A DNA stretch of 64,000 nt. It comes from Ricinus communis. Taxonomy: Eukaryota; Streptophyta; Magnoliopsida; Malpighiales; Euphorbiaceae. Position numbers and translations under genes: made by a program. The stretch is from positions 28,271,001 through 28,335,000 of the forward strand of contig NC_063263.1 in assembly GCF_019578655.1 (NCBI RefSeq), in the 5' to 3' direction. This document shows, one piece after another, positions 1-12,052 of the stretch. Numbering within the stretch: position 1 is the stretch's first letter; each line of letters begins with the position of its first letter. Below the pieces are notes generated by a model. That model was not told the origin of the DNA. It saw nothing but the letters and a program-made list of their open reading frames with translations, and did not search any database.

Positions 1-38
1 ATTCTTTTTCAAACCATAAGCCTACACTTCTGTTGAGG

Positions 39-56
39 GTGTGTGTGTGTGTGTGT
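39..56. repeat. (GT)9 microsatellite
   Basis: Uninterrupted GT dinucleotide run, followed by a short T tract. It lies downstream of the 3' end of the HD-domain gene. Nothing coding is visible in 1-675 apart from this; the stretch probably holds the 3' UTR and downstream flank of that gene. Confidence 0.9.
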
Positions 57-675
57 TTTTGTGTATCATCTATCAACTGTGATGTCAATAAATACTGAAA
101 CTGGGACCAAAGTTATGAAAAGATGACTTGCAACTGTGGAGATGCTATCTTAAAGAAATTCTCATGGTTTCCAGAAGGAAAAACACAAATAAGACATTGT
201 ACATGAACTTGAATAATTCATCACCATAATGGGCACTCATACATCTATTAGCACATACTGACTACTCATTCGATCAGGATAGCCTTCCTTTCCAAAACTT
301 ACTTATGGCTCAAATCAACTTAGCCTTAACACCAAATAAATTAGGGTAGTTGGCATAGCTGGGACACTTACAAATATACACGAAGCACTTTTCCAGCTTC
401 AGCAGTAGATTCTGTTCTCTATGTTCTTAAGTAGCCTACTGGAACAAGGCCACTGCAAATAGCCGAGTACAACATCAGAGACGGCAAAGACTATATTTTG
501 TTTATTAATCGGCCATCTTAAAGGTAGATTTGGAGTATCAAATAAAATATAGACCTCATACTACAGTGAGTGATAATGAATTAAATAAAAGACTTCAACT
601 TTTTTCCTCATAAACATGTCTTAACTATCTATACCAAATCGACAGCTATAAACTGACGATAAAAGTATACCTCAT

Positions 676-3600
676 TCAAGCTTGCCCATCCCATTCTTCA
701 TAGAACTCCTTCAAAAAGTCCTTCATGAACTTGTGCCTCCTTTCAGCTCTCTTCTGTCCAGCCTGAAAAAATTCATCAATGCTAAAACCCCCAATTGTTG
801 TTAAATTTTAAGATGAATCATTGGTGTGAATATGTATTTTATGCACACCTAATATATATTAGGCACAGCCAGACCAATAGAAATTAAAACCTTAAGAAAT
901 TAGGCAAAGCCATACCATAGATATTAAACCAAGACTCAGTACCTTTGTTTTCATCAAATCCTTCAATTTAAGAAGTTTCTCGTGAAAATGATTCACAGTA
1001 GTCTGCTCTTCTTTCTTCATATACTGTTCCTTGGACAAATCTGCACGAGGAAAAATGGCCGGATCATGAAGCACTCTGTTCCTACTTCCACCAAAAGTAA
1101 AGCAGCGAGCAATTCCTGAAATTCCACAAATTAATGCTCATGTTATGGCGTGCAACCATGTGTGAATACATGCAAGCACTTTACTATGTATGAAACATAG
1201 CCATTAAATGCTCTTGTATCAAAGGAAAGTGATCTTTGAGTTATTGCACTCCCTAATTGCAGAGGTTACCAACTGCTCCAATTGCATCAAGACGATCAGC
1301 ATCTTGCACAACCCCGAATTCTGGAGAAAATCCACCACTAGCATTCCCTGTTAGTTCCTCTTTAAAACCTGAAAAGCAGAAAATTCATCTAGAACAGTTT
1401 CTATTAGCAATATTAATATGGAACACAAAAAAGTACAAATAACTGAGAAAGTGTGACAACATCAGGATCAGGAAGAGTCTGCCTTTCGATACTATTTTCT
1501 TTCACGCCCTGAGCTAACTGATTTACCTGCTTCCTTCAAAGCAAAGATCAGATTCGTTCACTGCTAAACAAGAGTTCCGAGTCGATTTGGTCTCAATCCT
1601 TTCTTCTCGCCATCTCCGTTGGCAAGTCAAGTCTCATCCCTAGCTTGGCTACTTTACTATAGGAACTAGGCTATGATTCGATCCCGAAAGAGTGAAGATC
1701 AGGATTTGATGCTCTTTCAATCTCTCTCATAAACCAATTCACCGTAGATCGTTGATTCCCTTGCTTTCTGGCAATGATTCTTGCCTGGACCCCATTTTAA
1801 TAAAATTAAGCTTTTTCCACCGCTTTTGTCTTCCTTTGGTTTTGGGCTTGGGATCAAAGCATTTACGTAAGACTTGGAGTTCGACTTGGTCCTTTGCTCT
1901 ACGGGCTCTAATTCAACTCCCTGCATTGCAATTGCAGCTTGTGCCTTCCCCCGGAAAGAAAAAATGCTTTGAATAGCGTAGTTTCGATCTTTTGGAAAGA
2001 CTCTCTCCGTACTGACCTTCACTGAACAAAGTGAACCGTCGACTTGAGCACTCATAGCTATCGACTCAAACGAATCTGAATGTTGTCCACGTGAAAGCTC
2101 AAAGCTAATGTGGCGTAATAAAGATATTTTTTATGAGCAAGTTGAGTTGCATGGTGACCTAGTTGTGGTAATTTTATGTGGGACTGAGAAATGCTCAAAG
2201 CACGTGAGTGTGAAAGGCAACTTAGGCCATGCAAACCAGTACGTGAGGAGAGGTTTATTGGATGGGACTTTCCTCCCATGGAGGAGCAGGTGGAACATAA
2301 GGCTGAAAAAGGGAGGTGCAGAAGTTGAAGGAGTTGAGGGAGTTGAAAACTTCCAGAGCAGCCAACTCAGCTCTTATTTTTTTCTACTAAGTGCTCCGCA
2401 ATGGGTCGCGGTCTCAAAATGGAAATTTTTTGCTTTTCTACTTTAAGATAGCGCAAAAGGTATTTTAGGGTCGCTATGCTCGCATCCCCCGACTCAAAAT
2501 GGAAGTGGTCTCGTGCGATCTTATGGCGCGGCCATCATTAAGTCGAGTCTGCCTGCGGTTAAAGAATCGCCCATGGATCACAAGTGCCGTGTGATCCCAA
2601 CCGCGCTGATGCGGCTTAACCCTCGTTTATCCACAGATGCTACTTTGAAACAACTTGGAGGGGAACGCATCCCTTATAAGGGGAATATAAGTGGAAGCTG
2701 CATGAGCACTTTAACCAAGGAATGTAGGTCATAGCTAAATAAAAGGAGCATTACTTCGAACCAACAAGTTTTGAGTAGCTCTAACTTGTCGCTATCTCAA
2801 TCACTGAATTCAATTTTTTTGATTGAGATAGCGAGCTAGCCGACTCTTGAAACTAATTCATAGGTGAATCAAAACCTTTCTTTAAAACCAAAACATCATA
2901 ACTTGATGTCAATTTGAACATGAAAAGGAAAAGGCAAATATAAAAATCATGAAATTGGCAAACCTCATGAGAAATCTATAAGGACATTTTAACCAAAGTC
3001 TACAGTGATGGTGGTAGAAACACGTAATGATTAAATTTGTGGCTTAGGTAGGCTAAATATTCAAAACTCAACTGCGAATTTTCACTTATGGATATCAGCA
3101 GCAAAATGAATGTTCAACTAAATCTTTGCAAGCACAGAACAACAAGTGAGAAATATAAACTCAAAGGAGATTGTAGACAAAATAAATAGCATCAGAGTAG
3201 TTTACCCATTCCCTTGATGATTGCTAAGATCTTCTTCTTCTTGATTTCTTCAATACCCTCTCCATCCAGAAAATTCTCAACAATTTTCTCTTCAGATGGA
3301 TCTCTACACGTCAACAGAGAAGCTCAAACAATAAGGCAATCAAAATGGAATAGATTCAAGAAGAAAAAAATCCTTTCTGAAGAAAAGAAAAGGAAACAAA
3401 GATTGCAATATGTAAAGTACCATATAAATAGCGTTACACTTAACTTTTACGGTTTAAGGATGTAAAAGAACGGATTAAAATGCGGTATTGATATAACTAA
3501 TTAGAGAGTTTTATATCAATTTACAACATATGCATGTCACATAAGGTCAAAGTTGCACAGAGTAGCCCATAAATTAAAATCGAGCAGAGATACATAATTT

Positions 3601-5035
3601 GGAGACACAAAACTAACTTTAGGGGCATAATTTTGGATTAAACATTATAAAGTATATTTTTAGCATTATAGCAATGAAAATAATGACAATGTGTTGAAAT
3701 TCTATCTCCGCCGAGCCTGACTATCTTAGGACTAAGATGACTTTAATGAAACTATATTGTAACTGTAAAAACATAAAATATATTTTGCTAGCAAACAACA
3801 ATGAGTACTAGGTCTAGCATCATTTTGAACAATATTTTGAAAAAGAAAAAATAATAAGAGTACAAGGCAAAACAGAAATTGTTTCCAGCAGTTAAGAAAG
3901 AATACCAGACCTTAAGTATTTGTAGTCACCTGCAACAAAAATGAAAAGGAAATATAATCTGTTATAAACAAATAACATGTAACAGTACGCTAAAGAGTAT
4001 AGGATTTAGAACAACAATAAATAGATTTATAAATGTGTGTTTCTCTTATTTCCCATACTCATTCTAGTATCAAGTAGAGTCTATAAGTAATTTCATAATT
4101 AGATTTGATTCCAAATACTTGAAAAGTTCCATCCAAAGATACCGAAAAGCAAAAACTTATGCATAAATAAAAGCAGGTCAAATTTGGAACCTCAGTTCAG
4201 GCCTTAGCATTCATTCTACACATAACCATTAATACATTTGCTACCATTAAGGAATTTTTGAACTTCCTTAAAGTTAGGTGTGTGCACGTCAGCAAGTAGA
4301 AGTGGACAGAGGGTGACCTATATCATGAAGAAGAGCAGCAAGCTCTACCTGTCACAAAAACATCACAAAGCATATAGATAAACATCAATATATAATCATT
4401 ATGTGGTCTACTGTTTAATTAAATAATAACAATAAATAAGTTGGCGAAGTTTCATTGTCAAATGCAACTAGGTTATGTATCTGCTATCGCAGAATTGGGG
4501 AATAGAAATTACTTATCTACTCCAGTTGTATCTCCCGTATGAGAAATAATACTAACATAAAGAAATTTACTAGAAATAAGAACCCAGTAAATGAAGCCTG
4601 GTTAAGGCATCATCTCATGGACAACTGAATACCCAGAAAGCCAAAGCTGAGAATTTTCACAAATGGGCATTATTATAAATAATTTTAGATGACAAAAATC
4701 CCAATCAATTATAAGAAAGAAGAGTAACGAATGTATGCCCCAAAAGCAAACCATGAAATGAAGCAGCAAAGTAATGTACAATATGAATTATTGCATTATA
4801 AATTTTGGAAAAAAAAAAAAGTAAAATGGCAAAAGTTCCAAAGAGTAAAGTAAAAGAGTAGTGGGTTTACGATTTCCATGGAATCAGGATTAGAAGAGAG
4901 GCCTTCCTCACGGGCGAGGGAGAGAGCAAGGTCCCGGACCCTCCACACGTGCCATGTATCATGCGATGCGTCGTTTCCTTTCATAGTTTTCTTCACTAAT
5001 TTCTCTGCCCTCTTAACTGTCTCTGTATTCGCCAT
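676..5035 (-). CDS. HD-domain metal-dependent phosphohydrolase (YedJ/YpgQ-like), 7 exons, 223 aa
   Basis: Seven exons in transcript order: 4871-5035, 4318-4348, 3911-3929, 3206-3303, 1270-1368, 943-1115, 676-762. They total 672 bp, keep phase throughout, and every intron has GT..AG ends. Motifs of the HD superfamily are in order: SHDTWHVWRV at residues 24-33, LLHDIGDYKY at 61-70 (the His-Asp doublet is H63-D64), and QDADRLDAIGAVG at 126-138, where D129 is a likely metal ligand. The C-terminal part is basic and helical. The family hydrolyses phosphate esters or nucleotides with a divalent metal; YpgQ-like bacterial relatives act on nucleoside triphosphates, but the plant substrate is not known to me. 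Length and motif order look complete. The start is the first ATG before the conserved N-terminal helix; no signal or transit peptide is obvious, so a soluble cytosolic protein is inferred. It is the only intact host gene in the window. Intron 4 (1369-3205) is enlarged by foreign-looking DNA. Confidence 0.93.
1475..2860. other. Foreign-looking GC-richer insert in intron 4, possibly organellar DNA
   Basis: Base composition changes sharply from the AT-rich intron on either side. The stretch has balanced composition, CTTTC-rich runs and short open frames on both strands with no recognised domain. Near its right edge is a 14-bp perfect inverted repeat (2790-2803 with 2820-2833). It resembles intergenic mitochondrial DNA of plants, but I did not recognise a specific organellar gene. 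A decayed transposon is the alternative. Edges are approximate. Confidence 0.4.
2790..2833. repeat. 14-bp perfect hairpin
   Basis: CGCTATCTCAATCA at 2790-2803 is the exact reverse complement of 2820-2833, with a 16-nt AT-rich loop. It lies at the right end of the foreign-looking insert in intron 4. Hairpins of this kind are common in plant mitochondrial spacers, which weakly supports an organellar origin. A MITE end is less likely because no matching partner was seen at the left edge. Confidence 0.7.
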
Positions 5036-5936
5036 ATGTGCTTTCTCTATTTTGATTAAGAGGCAGAGGCTCCGACAGCTTTATTTTGTTTGAATAGTCC
5101 AATAGAAGTCATTCATGGAGATACATATTCTTTTTATCAAAGCGCAAAAGAAGCAGCAAAACTATTCTTGAACTACCTTATTAATATCTATCAAAACACT
5201 CTTTTTTAAACCCTAAACTTACTTCCATCATTACTTTAGTTGAAAACTTTCATCTCTAATCAACTCATGGGTGGTGGTTTTGGCAAGACACTAACTAATT
5301 ATGGAGATTATGGAGAATGAAAGTCGCTACTTTCCTATTTCACCGAGACATTTTTATAAATAAGTGATATTTTTTTATTCTATAAAAAATTTTAAAAAAA
5401 AAAATCTGAAAATTAATTCTTATTTATGTATATTTGTCTTTAATTTTATTATGTAATAAATTATTTTCTATAAATGTAACATTTATATATTATATTTAAT
5501 GCCCAATTAAGTCATCTTAAATTTAATAAAGCCTAATTTAACCTAACTAAACATAGCAAAGCCAACTAGGTCTATATTGATTTTAAAATTTAAACTTAAT
5601 TACCATTAATTTATCAAATGGACTACAATTTTCATACTTTTTCCAATTTTAAAACTTATGTCTATATGTCTAATTTTAATTAGACAATCATAAGCTATAT
5701 ATTTAGTATCCATCCCAAATAAGGCAAAAAAGATATAGAGCATAAAGTAAATCTAGCTATTACAACCCTCTTATAACTATAAAATGAAAGAAAAAACACT
5801 TAAAACTAGTTAGAATACATAAAATCGCACAAAACTTGAAAAATTAGCCTACAAAAGCACACAACTGATCGGTCTAGGGCTTAGAGCCGATAGGCTCAAC
5901 GCAAAGTCGAATTGACTCTGAGAGGTTTAGCAGGTT
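5036..5936. other. 5' flank of the HD-domain gene, AT-rich intergenic
   Basis: About 900 bp upstream of the start codon. It should contain the promoter and 5' UTR, but no core promoter element can be singled out in the AT-rich background. From about 5860 on, the sequence resembles the Tat-type LTR family, with a GAGCCGATAGGCTC dyad at 5884-5897. The gene's own promoter is therefore probably confined to about 5040-5860. Confidence 0.5.
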
Positions 5937-8177
5937 TGTCAGCATCCCTTTTCCGAATCTAGATATCGAGAGAAATACGGAAAATTTTGTGATAAAAATT
6001 ACTACCTTTTCGGATCTCAGGAGACGATGGACGAGTGAATCCAAGATTAGGGTTCAGGTTAATCCAGCTAGAATTCTCTTTTCTAAAATCAATTTGGACT
6101 CAATTGTCAAGACAAATAAAGTTTAAGGATCAAAATGAGATATTTTATAAATTCAGGGATCTCATTATAAGTTTTTCTTAATCTTTCCTTGCGTGGAGTC
6201 GATCGGCTCTGTGTTCGCTCTATACACTGTGGATTGGGACTTTTCATTTTGACGTCATTTTTCTTAACGATTTTACGTCCAAATACAGATTCTAAAAGGT
6301 TTTTTTACGATAATTTTTATTTTTAATGATAATTATTTAAATTTTAAAATTAAAAATTAGATATTTATCAACTTATTCTTTAAAAATAATTAAGACTACC
6401 ATTTTCTTTAGGATTTTCCTTTGAAACCCTACCTCTATAGATAGAAAAAAATATAGGGTTAGGGGGGATGACAACAAGAATCAATAGTGAATACACTCAA
6501 AGAATACTTAGAGAAAAAAGCTAGAGAGAAAAGGGAGAAAATTATTGTCATTCTTTAGTAGATAAAAAGACTTAAGAAACATTAAGAAAGAAGCCCACTC
6601 AAGAAAGAATCTTTTCTTTGAAAACTTTTTTTAATCGACAGAAGATTTTTAACCTCACATCGAGCACTAAATTTCCAACTAGTCTTTGACTCAACTACAT
6701 CCTTATCACCGAGACTCATAGAACCATCAACTACGGTGATAACTTGAAGATTCCTCAGAATATGCATCAATCATCATCCTAAACCGTTTTTTGGTTCTTT
6801 TTTTAATTATTCTTTGTTGTCTTTCTAGAAACATGATTAAGGTTATTGTTATAATTTATAATTAATATGATTAGATTAAGGTTTCTTGCTGATCTGCATG
6901 TTACTAGTTAATTGAGTTTTGAATTCTGATAGTAAGAACACTGGGGTTTCAAATATGATAATATTGCAAATTAGAGTTTTTAAATATGATTAGACACATA
7001 CATATAGGATTAATGATTAGATTTATATTTTCATTATGATTTAGTAATTAAATATGTTTAATAGGATTGCATGATTAATTTACCATTTTTTATTTATCAT
7101 ACTTTTAGTTTCTAGCCTTTTTATTAGTTTTTTTAGGATTTTTGATCAATCAATTGACTTTTATTTTTTTATTTTATCTCTTTCATATCTAATTAATTTT
7201 TACTTTGTGTATGTGAAATTCGGCTCTAGGGATGTGAGGAATACACTGACGAATAAAAAAACCTGCATGGAACCCTCGAATCGATCGGCTCCATGCTGAG
7301 CCAATTGGCTCTGCATTGAGCTAATCGACTGTGTAATATTTTGTCCCAAATTTTTAGCTTTGGTCGAGTTTGATGTATTTTATTTACTGTATTAGATTTT
7401 TAGGTCTTTTTCCTTTACAATTTTAGTTGTAGGTCGGGTTGTAATAGTTAGGTTTATTTTCTACATCTTTTTTTTTTTGCTTACTGTATGATTAAATATA
7501 TGTTATATGATTGATTAATCAAAACGGGCCACGTAGATTTGGGGTTAAAATTGGACTAAACATGAACATTATAGTCCAATAGGCTAATCAACATTAACTA
7601 GGTCTAAACTCCAAAATTAAAATAGAACTTAGTGGGCCTTGACATATTTTAGTTAGGATTGGACTTTATTAGAATTAGGTTCACAAAGAACGGGCATTGT
7701 CATAATAAGTAGTCCATTAGGTCTAAAGGTTGAAAGTCAAGAGCATAATGTGTAATTAGGCTAGACTAAGTGGGCTATATACATAATTAATCAGTAAATT
7801 ATGCTAACAACTCCAATATGGACTAGGCTTGAATAAAAAAAGCTAGACTTAGGTGAATTATGTGTATTATTTGGTATACCTATATATGAACTATTTGTGT
7901 TTATAGGGAATAATTTGTTAAATAATAAAATTAAAGACTAATATACATAAATAAGGAAATTAACTTCTGGATCCATCTCTGGATTTTGTGGCATAAGCTT
8001 CTTTATGGATCTGAGAAACATCACTCATTAATAAAAGTGTCCCGGTGATTACTCGATGGTGACTCCCATCTCTGTGCTAGTCTCAGTGACTAGTTAGCGT
8101 ATTCTGATTAGGTTGAAAAGCCTTACAGTGCCATAATCGCTAAAGACACTTGGGTGTGCGCCCGAAACCGTCGCTCA
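5937..8177 (+). mobile_element. Tat/Ogre-type LTR (apparently solo)
   Basis: Begins TGTCAGCATCCC and ends near CGTCGCTCA, matching the start and end of the LTR at 17810-20156 (similar start TGTCAACACCC, similar end segment with GAAACCG). No PBS or gag follows, so it is a solo or truncated LTR. It carries palindromic dyads at 6196-6209 and 7298-7311. A possible imperfect duplication is aggtt before the start and aggtc just after the end; this is not convincing. Open frames inside have no recognised domain. Confidence 0.7.
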
Positions 8178-8285
8178 TAAGGTCCTTTTCATGATTTTCT
8201 CTAGTTTTTACTCCTAGTGGCTGATTTTTACATGCAAAAGAAATAAGAAAATAATTAAGAACATGTGAAACTAAATTGAAAGTGT

Positions 8286-9162
8286 TGAAAAGAGGAAAAC
8301 AAAGACAAACTCCACTTCAACATCATCCAGATAGTTGTTCTTGAGGATTGGATTGAAGATTCAAAGTAAAGAAGAAAAAGATCTTGAGCTGCAGAAATTG
8401 GATTCAGAGTTATTCAAGAGGGCATAACATTTCACAATTTGAGAAAAGGGTGTTCATATTCTTTTTGATTCTTGTTTACTTTGTATTCGATTATTGTAGT
8501 AGTTAATCATGAACGTGTGTAACTAATTCTATTAAATCTATTTAGGGGTGATCTTTAGCCATGCTAGGCTTGTTTTGTGCTTAATTAATTGGATTGTTGA
8601 TTTAAAATTGTAGTTTTTATTTAAGTATAATAAAATCTATTATCTCTTCTTCATTGTTGAATCAATTTGAGAACTCTTTTGTAATTGAGAAATTCAATTG
8701 AGTTTGGACAACTGCTTGTGTGATTAAGTGATTTGCATCTTAGAGATAAGTGTAATAACTTACTAGAATATGAACTAGACATTCTTATTAGTGGTAATTT
8801 AGAGATTAATGCTATTCTAAAATCAATTGTTAGGAAGAGATTCCAACTTTAGATCTTTAGGATTAGGAATTGGTTAACTCGAGAGAAAGGTCAATTCATT
8901 AAAAAATTATCTACAGATCACAATTTTAATCAATCAATTCATAATTTATTATTTTTAAGCCGGCTAGCTAAAAGGATCCCTAATTGGGTTAACTCATCTC
9001 ATTGTCTTTGCCAAACTTTCGTTCTCTTTATTAAAATTTAGTTTTCATTTGCATTCTCATTCATTTTTAATTAATAATTTTCGCCTCCTTTTGATCGGTT
9101 AGATAATAGGAATAATATAGTAGCAGTAGCTTCTCAGTTTCCGTGGGATACGACATTGATAC
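8286..9162 (+). mobile_element. Athila-type LTR fragment, left part (interrupted by LARD)
   Basis: Reverse complement of the outer Athila 5' LTR at 40441-41928: the region around 8300-8720 matches about 40960-41370. It continues at 16487-16562 beyond the inserted element. The beginning of the LTR is missing; homology starts near 8286. The stretch 8178-8285 between it and the Tat LTR has no recognised feature. Confidence 0.75.
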
Positions 9163-12041
9163 TGTCACGACCCCACCCGTGGGCCCGTGACCGGTACTAG
9201 GGAATGGGTAGGCTTAAGGCCACCGAAACCTGTAGTAAGCCTGACACTCACTAACTTAAACAAATCTCATCTCAAATTAATATTATTAAAGCCACAATTT
9301 ATCTTAACAACTACGCTCTACATAAATACTTCGGTCTGCCAGAAAAACTAGGCGAGACCTGAAACTCAGAAAATTTACAACTGATACATCTTCTATTACT
9401 ACTGCGGAGAATCTAAGATTTACCAATTTACATACCAAATCAAATACATCACCCGATGATGAAGGAGTCAGTTATCAATAAGAGTCGGAGGACTAATAAC
9501 AATGAATCAAAATAAGAAAATGAGATCGCTACCCCGAGAGTGAGTTAAAATCAAATAATCTGGGAACTATTGCATTCTTCTCAGAAAACATAGATTTTTC
9601 AAATCAGTATATCAAATCATGCACATAAATACCAATCATACTATAATCATACCCTATTACTTTCTTCACAGAAAATATTGATCATTCGAATCAATATATC
9701 AATCATGCACGTAAATACAATCCATATTATAATCATACCATAATAAATAAATAAATGAATAAATAAAAAAATATATTTTTACTTTTACGGGACGAGTGGC
9801 TCAGTAGAACCCTAACCCCAAATTCTAACAGCCATTTTGGCTCTCTTAATCCAATAAGCCTGTCACCCCGAGAGCAATGCTCGACCAGGGACCTTACCTC
9901 CAGTCTGGTCACTTAAGTATCCAAATAAGAAATCTAGTAGCCATTCGATTCTCTTAATCCAATAAGACTGGCGCCCCGAGAGCAATGCTCGACCAGGGAC
10001 CTTATCTCCGGCAATTTACACAAATCAGCCCAGAGAGCCATGCTCGACCAGGGCAAACCCATGAAAATCTTATTACATGTCCATGATCATTACCGGTGCG
10101 CACGCGGTCCTGATGTAACCCATCAGGCGGCATGTTCTACAAGCCACGTTTCCCAAGACACAATCATCCATTTAATAAATATCATTGTATAATGAAGCCA
10201 TTCAACCATATCAAAATAACAATTAACAATTAAGAGTAAGACATCATGTAACTCGTGAGGAAAAATAATAACGTTTGTATTATTATAACATTACTATAAT
10301 AATACTTATATTATCTTCAATAATTAATAATCCAGTAAAATTATTTATGTTGAGATATTAATAACCATGTTAAACATAAACTTCCAAAATAGCATATTAA
10401 AATCAGACTTAGCAATAGTGCAATGATTAAATGACTTTAACTCATAGGTTTGGCGACCTCCTAGCTCTGCTCCGGTGCCTCGGTAGGAGCGAGCGGAACG
10501 AACTGACAATCTAGTCACGAAAAACAATTTATCAAAACGATGAAACAATTACAATAGATCCTAGGTCTAGATTCCTAGACTGACTGTCTAAGAATCTCGA
10601 CTCAGAACTACCAAAATTCAGTGAACCTCCCTACAACACGAACATTACCCCCGTAAAACGGGTCCAGGACCTGCCGGAAAACACTCCAAATATCCAACAA
10701 TTAAAACAACGGAGTCGGGTCCCCAAACTTCACTATTTCCCGACTCACACAAAGACAAAATACGACTATGGCAGCCAATCGACAGACAAATATTTTGACT
10801 CACAAAAATCATCAAATACTCAATATAATCCAATAGACACAATTAAACCAAGAATTTCTAAAATTAACGGGCCAAAGATAATTACCGAGACGCTCGATCG
10901 CTCGATCGACTTGCCTCCGGCAGTCAGATCGACGATCCGAACACACCATCGGACTCACAACGACGCTACCGATGACGATCCCCGCCCGATTTTCCGATCC
11001 GACACCCGATCATCCGGAGAGATTTGCGGACGATCTCGACCATCGATTCGCAAACGAAGCCCGATCGCCACGAAACTGGTGCCATTCGCGAAGCTTGAAG
11101 CGGAGAGAGTCGGGATATGCCCTCCGATCGTCCATCCTCCGGCCGGATCTCACGGAAAAACCCAAAAACCCTACCGCCACCATTTTCTCTCTCCACCGTG
11201 AATCTCCGATTCCGGCCACGCCAAAACAAAGCCGAGGGCCGCGAGGAGTCGATCGGCACTAAGATCAATGTACCACCGACGCCGGAACGCCATGACGGCA
11301 AGGAAGCTTCGACCATTTTCCTCCTCGCACGAGAGCCGCTGTCGTCACCGGTGTCTTGACGCCTGCATCACGGCCACCACAAGAGTCGCCCGACGACGAC
11401 GCCACCGCAGCTCCTCCTTCTTCTACTCTCTCTTCTCTCTTCCTTCCCCGATCCTTCTTTTCTTTCTTTCAATATCGACATTAGGCCCCCGAACTTTTCC
11501 TTATTACAACTTGGTCCCTCAACTTTCTTAATTACTTACAATCTCATCCCGCAGAATTCCAATTTGACCCCCAAACTTCTTTTTAGCCTTCAATTAAGCC
11601 CCTAACTATTTAATTTGGGCCAAATCCGAATTATTGAAAATACACAATTACAAAAATACCCCTGACCGACATATTTATTTACAAAAATACCAAGCTCACA
11701 AATTTAAAATTATACTTTTAATCCTTATTCCAAAATAGATTTCCAATTTAGTCCTAACACACAATTAAATTAAATAATCAATTTCCAACTTAAAATTTAA
11801 TACTACTAATCAATTATAATACCAATTTTCCCAAAATTCTTTTATAAACATCCTTCACAATTCTACCATAATTTTCCAATATATAATTTTACTTATATAA
11901 ATATGCATTTGGGAAAATTTTGAATAACCAAAATATAATCATTTCTCAAATAGTTTACTTGAATAATTTCTTAAAATTTCAAACTAATTGGGTATAGAAA
12001 ATAACTCATTTATTAAATATATAAAAATTCCGGGTGTTACA
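9163..12041 (-). repeat. 3' LTR of the LARD (2,879 bp)
   Basis: In element orientation the LTR starts TGTAACACCCGG at 12041 and ends GGGTCGTGACA at 9163. An internal GC-rich island (about 10890-11450) has overlapping open frames on both strands and no recognised domain. The AT-rich segment 11460-12041 contains phrases of the 'ggtccctcaactttc' type common in plant LTRs. Copies of a repeat built on CCCCGAGAGCAATGCTCGACC occur at 9866-10060. Confidence 0.9.
9866..10060. repeat. Tandem subrepeat in left LTR of the LARD (2 full copies plus 1 partial)
   Basis: Core CCCCGAGAGCAATGCTCGACC recurs near 9866 and 9973, with a degenerate copy near 10030, spaced by about 60-105 bp. The right LTR carries one more full copy (14229-14480), so copy number has changed since insertion. 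Confidence 0.75.
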
Positions 12042-12052
12042 TTCTCCCCCCC
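12042..12052 (-). promoter_or_regulatory. Polypurine tract of the LARD
   Basis: On the minus strand a G-rich purine run directly precedes the LTR start TGTAACACCC. It is the expected plus-strand DNA primer site and confirms that 9163-12041 is the 3' LTR. Confidence 0.85.

Noticed and set aside
1717..2446. Candidate genes of 112 codons on each strand in intron 4
   Set aside because: They overlap on opposite strands, lack recognisable domains and lie within intronic foreign DNA.
5937..8182. Solo Tat LTR with a target duplication aggtt/aggtc
   Set aside because: Only four of five bases match and the LTR end is uncertain by a few bases, so no duplication is claimed.
9866..10060. Possible CRISPR-like array
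   Set aside because: Only two or three irregularly spaced copies, inside a plant LTR and also present in its partner LTR. No CRISPR context in a plant nuclear genome.
10911..11531. Several overlapping open frames on both strands in the LARD LTR
   Set aside because: They sit in a GC- and CG-rich block where stop codons are rare by composition, have no domain, and recur only as LTR copies (15239-16002, 57167-57840).
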